From NCBI RefSeq assembly GCF_003688995.1, contig NZ_PENI01000028.1, positions 62,001 to 126,000 on the forward strand: a stretch of DNA of 64,000 nt, written 5' to 3'. Shown piece after piece: positions 58,846 through 64,000 of this stretch. The stretch's first letter is position 1, and each line of letters opens with the position of its first letter. The DNA is from Streptomyces shenzhenensis (lineage in GTDB: Bacteria > Actinomycetota > Actinomycetes > Streptomycetales > Streptomycetaceae). The notes beneath the pieces are model-generated. The model was not told the DNA's origin and searched no databases. It saw only the letters and a list, made by a program, of their open reading frames with translations. The translations under genes and the position numbers were made by a program.

Positions 58846-59798
58846 TGGCCACCGCGCTGGAGAAGCCTCCCGCCACCGCGGAGCGGTCCGCCGCCGCCCG
58901 GCCGCGGACCGGCCTGCGCAGGCACTGGCACCTGTACGCCGCGATCTCCCCGTTCTATCTGCTGTTCCTGGCCTTCGGCCTGGTCCCCGTCGGCTTCTCG
59001 CTGTATCTGTCGCTGCACCGCTGGGACGGCCTCGGCCCGATGGAGTGGGCCGGCCTGACGCAGTATCGGTATCTGCTGACCGACATCGACTTCTGGAGCT
59101 CGATCGGGAACACGATCGTCATCTGGGCACTGGCCACCTTCCCCATGATCTTCCTGGCGATGGTCACGGCCGTGCTGCTCAACTCGGCGGTCCGCTTCAA
59201 GAACGTCTACCGTTTCGCCTACTTCCTGCCCAACGTCACCTCCGTCGTCGCCGTGGCGATCATCTTCGGATCGGTGTTCTCCACCAACTTCGGCCTGGTG
59301 AACGCCCTGTTGCAGGCGGTCGGCCTGGACCAGGTGGCGTGGCTCAACACACCGTGGGGCATCAAGGTCGCCATCGCCACCCTGATGACCTGGCAGTGGA
59401 CCGGCTACAACGCGATCATCTTCCTGGCCGGTCTGCAGACCATCCCGGGCGAGCTGTACGAGGCGGCGCGGATCGACGGTGCGGGTCCGGTGCAGACCTT
59501 CTTCCGGATCACGCTCCCGCTGATGCGGCCGATGCTGCTGTTCGTACTGGTCGTGTCGACCGTGACCGGCCTGCAGAGCTTCTCCGAGCCGCAGGTGCTG
59601 CTGCAGAACACCGCCAACGAGTCGACGTACTCCGGCGGTCCGGGGCACGCGGGCCGCACCATGGTCCTCTACTTCTTCCAGCAGACCTTCGACAACAACG
59701 ACTTCGGCTACGGCGCCGCCGTGGCCTGGGGCATCTTCCTCGTCGTCGTCATCTTCTCGATCATCAACTGGCGCCTGGTGCAGCGCCGGGGCGAATAG
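58845..59798 (+). CDS. Sugar ABC permease, MalF-like
   Basis: 317 residues from ATG 58845, sharing one base with the previous TGA (TGATG). Six membrane segments from about 29-50; EAA loop YEAARIDGAGPVQTFFRITL followed by PLMRPM; VAIATLMTWQWTGYNAIIFL is typical of CUT1. Pairs with the next gene. No ATPase gene is present; MsiK elsewhere is the expected partner. Confidence 0.88.
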   Translation: MATALEKPPATAERSAAARPRTGLRRHWHLYAAISPFYLLFLAFGLVPVGFSLYLSLHRWDGLGPMEWAGLTQYRYLLTDIDFWSSIGNTIVIWALATFPMIFLAMVTAVLLNSAVRFKNVYRFAYFLPNVTSVVAVAIIFGSVFSTNFGLVNALLQAVGLDQVAWLNTPWGIKVAIATLMTWQWTGYNAIIFLAGLQTIPGELYEAARIDGAGPVQTFFRITLPLMRPMLLFVLVVSTVTGLQSFSEPQVLLQNTANESTYSGGPGHAGRTMVLYFFQQTFDNNDFGYGAAVAWGIFLVVVIFSIINWRLVQRRGE

Positions 59799-59813
59799 GG
59801 AGGCCGGTTCACC

Positions 59814-60649
59814 ATGGCATCCGTCAAGGGCTCCCGGAGCCGGGGCATCGCGCTGCACGCCGTCCTCGTGGCCGGCCTGCTGCTGTCGGCCTTCCCGTTC
59901 TACTGGGCCGTCATCATGTCGACCCACACGTCCAGCGAGATCTTCTCCTACCCGCCGAAGCTGCTGCCCGGCGCGCACTTCCTGGAGAACGTCCGCAATC
60001 TGTTCGACAGCATCGACTTCTTCGGCTCGATGCTCAACTCGCTGCTGGTCGCGGGGTCGGTGACGGTCCTCGTCCTGTTCTTCGACTCGCTGGCGGCCTT
60101 CGTGTTCGCCAAGTTCGCGTTCCCCGGCAAGCGGGTGCTGTTCGCGCTGCTCATGCTGATCTTCATGGTGCCGGCGCAGCTCGCGGCCATCCCGCAGTTC
60201 GTGACCATGGCGAGGATCGGCTGGATCGGCTCCATGACGGCGCTGATCGTGCCGGCCGCGGCCAACGCGTTCGGCATCTTCTGGATGCGCCAGTACATGA
60301 AGGGCGCCATCCACGACGAACTCCTCGACGCCTCCCGCATCGACGGGGCGAACTTCCTGCGCCAGTACTGGCACGTCGCCCTGCCCGTGGTCCGGCCCGG
60401 CCTGGCCTTCCTCGGCATCTTCACGTTCATGGGCCAGTGGAACGACTACGCCTGGCCGCTGATCGCCCTGACCGACCCGGACAATGTGACGCTCCAGGTG
60501 GCGCTGTCCCAGCTCAACGGCACCCACGGCACGACCGACTACGGCATGGTGATGACCGGCGCCCTGCTCGCCCTCGTGCCGCTGCTGATCGTGTTCGCGA
60601 TCGGCGCCCGGCAGATCATCGGCGACCTCGCGAAGGGGGCGATCCGCTG

Positions 60650-60650
<1 letters not shown>
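59814..60650 (+). CDS. Sugar ABC permease, MalG-like
   Basis: 278 residues. GGGAGGCC lies 9 bases before ATG 59814. Six membrane segments; EAA loop LLDASRIDGANFLRQYWHVA followed by LPVVRPGLA; MVPAQLAAIPQFV is the CUT1 signature region. Its TGA shares a base with the ATG of the GH2 gene (TGATG), so import and hydrolysis are co-translated. Confidence 0.88.
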
Positions 60651-63568
<2,918 letters not shown>

Positions 63569-63663
63569 CCCGCCCCGGGCCTCCGCGAGGTCCGGGGGCC
63601 GCCGGACGGGCGCCGCCCGTCACGTCGTTCCCGAACCCCGACCCCGCGAGGATCACCACCACC

Positions 63664-64000
63664 ATGACCGAGCAGCAACTGCCCGCCTGGGCCGACCCGT
63701 CCGTCTCCCCCGCCGGCCTCGACGCACAGGGCGTCTCCCGCCGCCGGCTGCTGCGCCGGGCGGGCCTGTTCGGCGCCGCCCTGGCCCTCGGTCCTGCGGC
63801 GGCGCCCGCCGTCGCCGGACCGCGGCAGCGGGGCCTCGGCGGCGAGGATCCCCGACTGGCCTATCTGGTCGGCGACCACCATGTGCACTCCGTCTACAGC
63901 CACGACGCCAAGTACACGTTCTCGCAGGTCGCCACCGCGGCCGCGGAGTACGGCGTCGACTGGCTGGTGTTCAACGAGCACGCCAACTTCGGGCACGCCC
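63664..64000 (+). CDS. Tat-exported PHP-domain phosphoesterase, 5' part
   Basis: The first 112 codons; the gene runs off the window. The N-terminus has a twin-arginine signal (SRRRLLRRAGLFGAALALG, about 25-43). The start of a PHP domain follows: GDHHVHSVYSHDAKYTFSQV has the metal-binding HxH, and VDWLVFNEHANFGH the next conserved His. PHP enzymes hydrolyse phosphate esters; exported ones may act on phospholipid or sugar-phosphate substrates. It lies 95 bases after the GH2 gene and may belong to the same locus. Confidence 0.75.
   Translation, partial: MTEQQLPAWADPSVSPAGLDAQGVSRRRLLRRAGLFGAALALGPAAAPAVAGPRQRGLGGEDPRLAYLVGDHHVHSVYSHDAKYTFSQVATAAAEYGVDWLVFNEHANFGHA

Overview
The window is chromosomal DNA from a Streptomyces or very close relative. 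By eye the GC content is above 70 percent, codons end overwhelmingly in G or C, GTG and TTG starts are common, and genes often overlap by 4 bases (ATGA, GTGA, TTGA). DUF2510 proteins, a LAL-type ATPase, a MmyB-type ligand-binding domain and many glycoside-utilisation cassettes fit this genus. I see no rRNA, tRNA, CRISPR array, replication origin or polyketide/peptide synthase.

Layout. (1) 1-3431: 3' part of a protocatechuate (beta-ketoadipate) operon, pcaH(partial)-pcaG-pcaB-pcaL, with PcaL a fused enol-lactone hydrolase/decarboxylase. (2) 3496-15882: mixed chromosomal genes: an SDR with an apparently leaderless promoter, a LAL-like ATPase without the usual HTH, two DUF2510 proteins, a TetR regulator divergent from a PAP2/Aur1-like membrane protein plus DMT transporter, a Tat-exported phospholipase C and an aldo/keto reductase. 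(3) About 15.9-18.7 kb: a lower-GC scar with two IS630-type relics sharing a 33-bp end, an integrase relic, a SUKH-like orphan immunity candidate and a DUF5959-like protein. (4) 18708-31107: a 2756-residue secreted Rhs polymorphic toxin (ricin lectin, HINT protease, variable C-terminal toxin) overlapping its likely immunity gene, divergent from a DNRLRE/FG-GAP secreted protein.

(5) 31281-36964: a Rieske oxygenase, a 60-residue unknown protein and a VanB-type reductase, all start/stop overlapped, followed by a NitT/TauT-type ABC importer; probably uptake and oxidation of an aromatic compound. (6) 36933-45119, minus strand: a LacI-controlled alpha-glucan locus: solute-binding protein, two permeases, GH13 alpha-glucosidase and a secreted beta-helix enzyme whose Asp triad spacing matches GH87 alpha-1,3-glucanases. 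(7) 45.2-45.8 kb: a non-coding higher-order repeat array. (8) 45786-47927: an orphan MmyB ligand-binding domain divergent from an XRE regulator/HExxH metallopeptidase pair, with clear palindromes between. (9) 48113-50979: a small unknown protein, an ATP-grasp protein, a hairpin repeat cluster and a sulfotransferase. (10) 51146-64000: a divergent glycan locus: DeoR, GH4 and GH38 alpha-mannosidase on the minus strand; PfkB kinase, sugar ABC importer, GH2 beta-galactosidase and the start of a PHP phosphoesterase on the plus strand.

The most unusual content is the Rhs toxin with its uncharacterised toxin/immunity tail and neighbouring orphan immunity genes, the predicted alpha-1,3-glucan locus, the orphan MmyB/XRE/metallopeptidase regulatory trio, and the repeat array at 45.2 kb. 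All functions are inferred from sequence reading; no searches were run.
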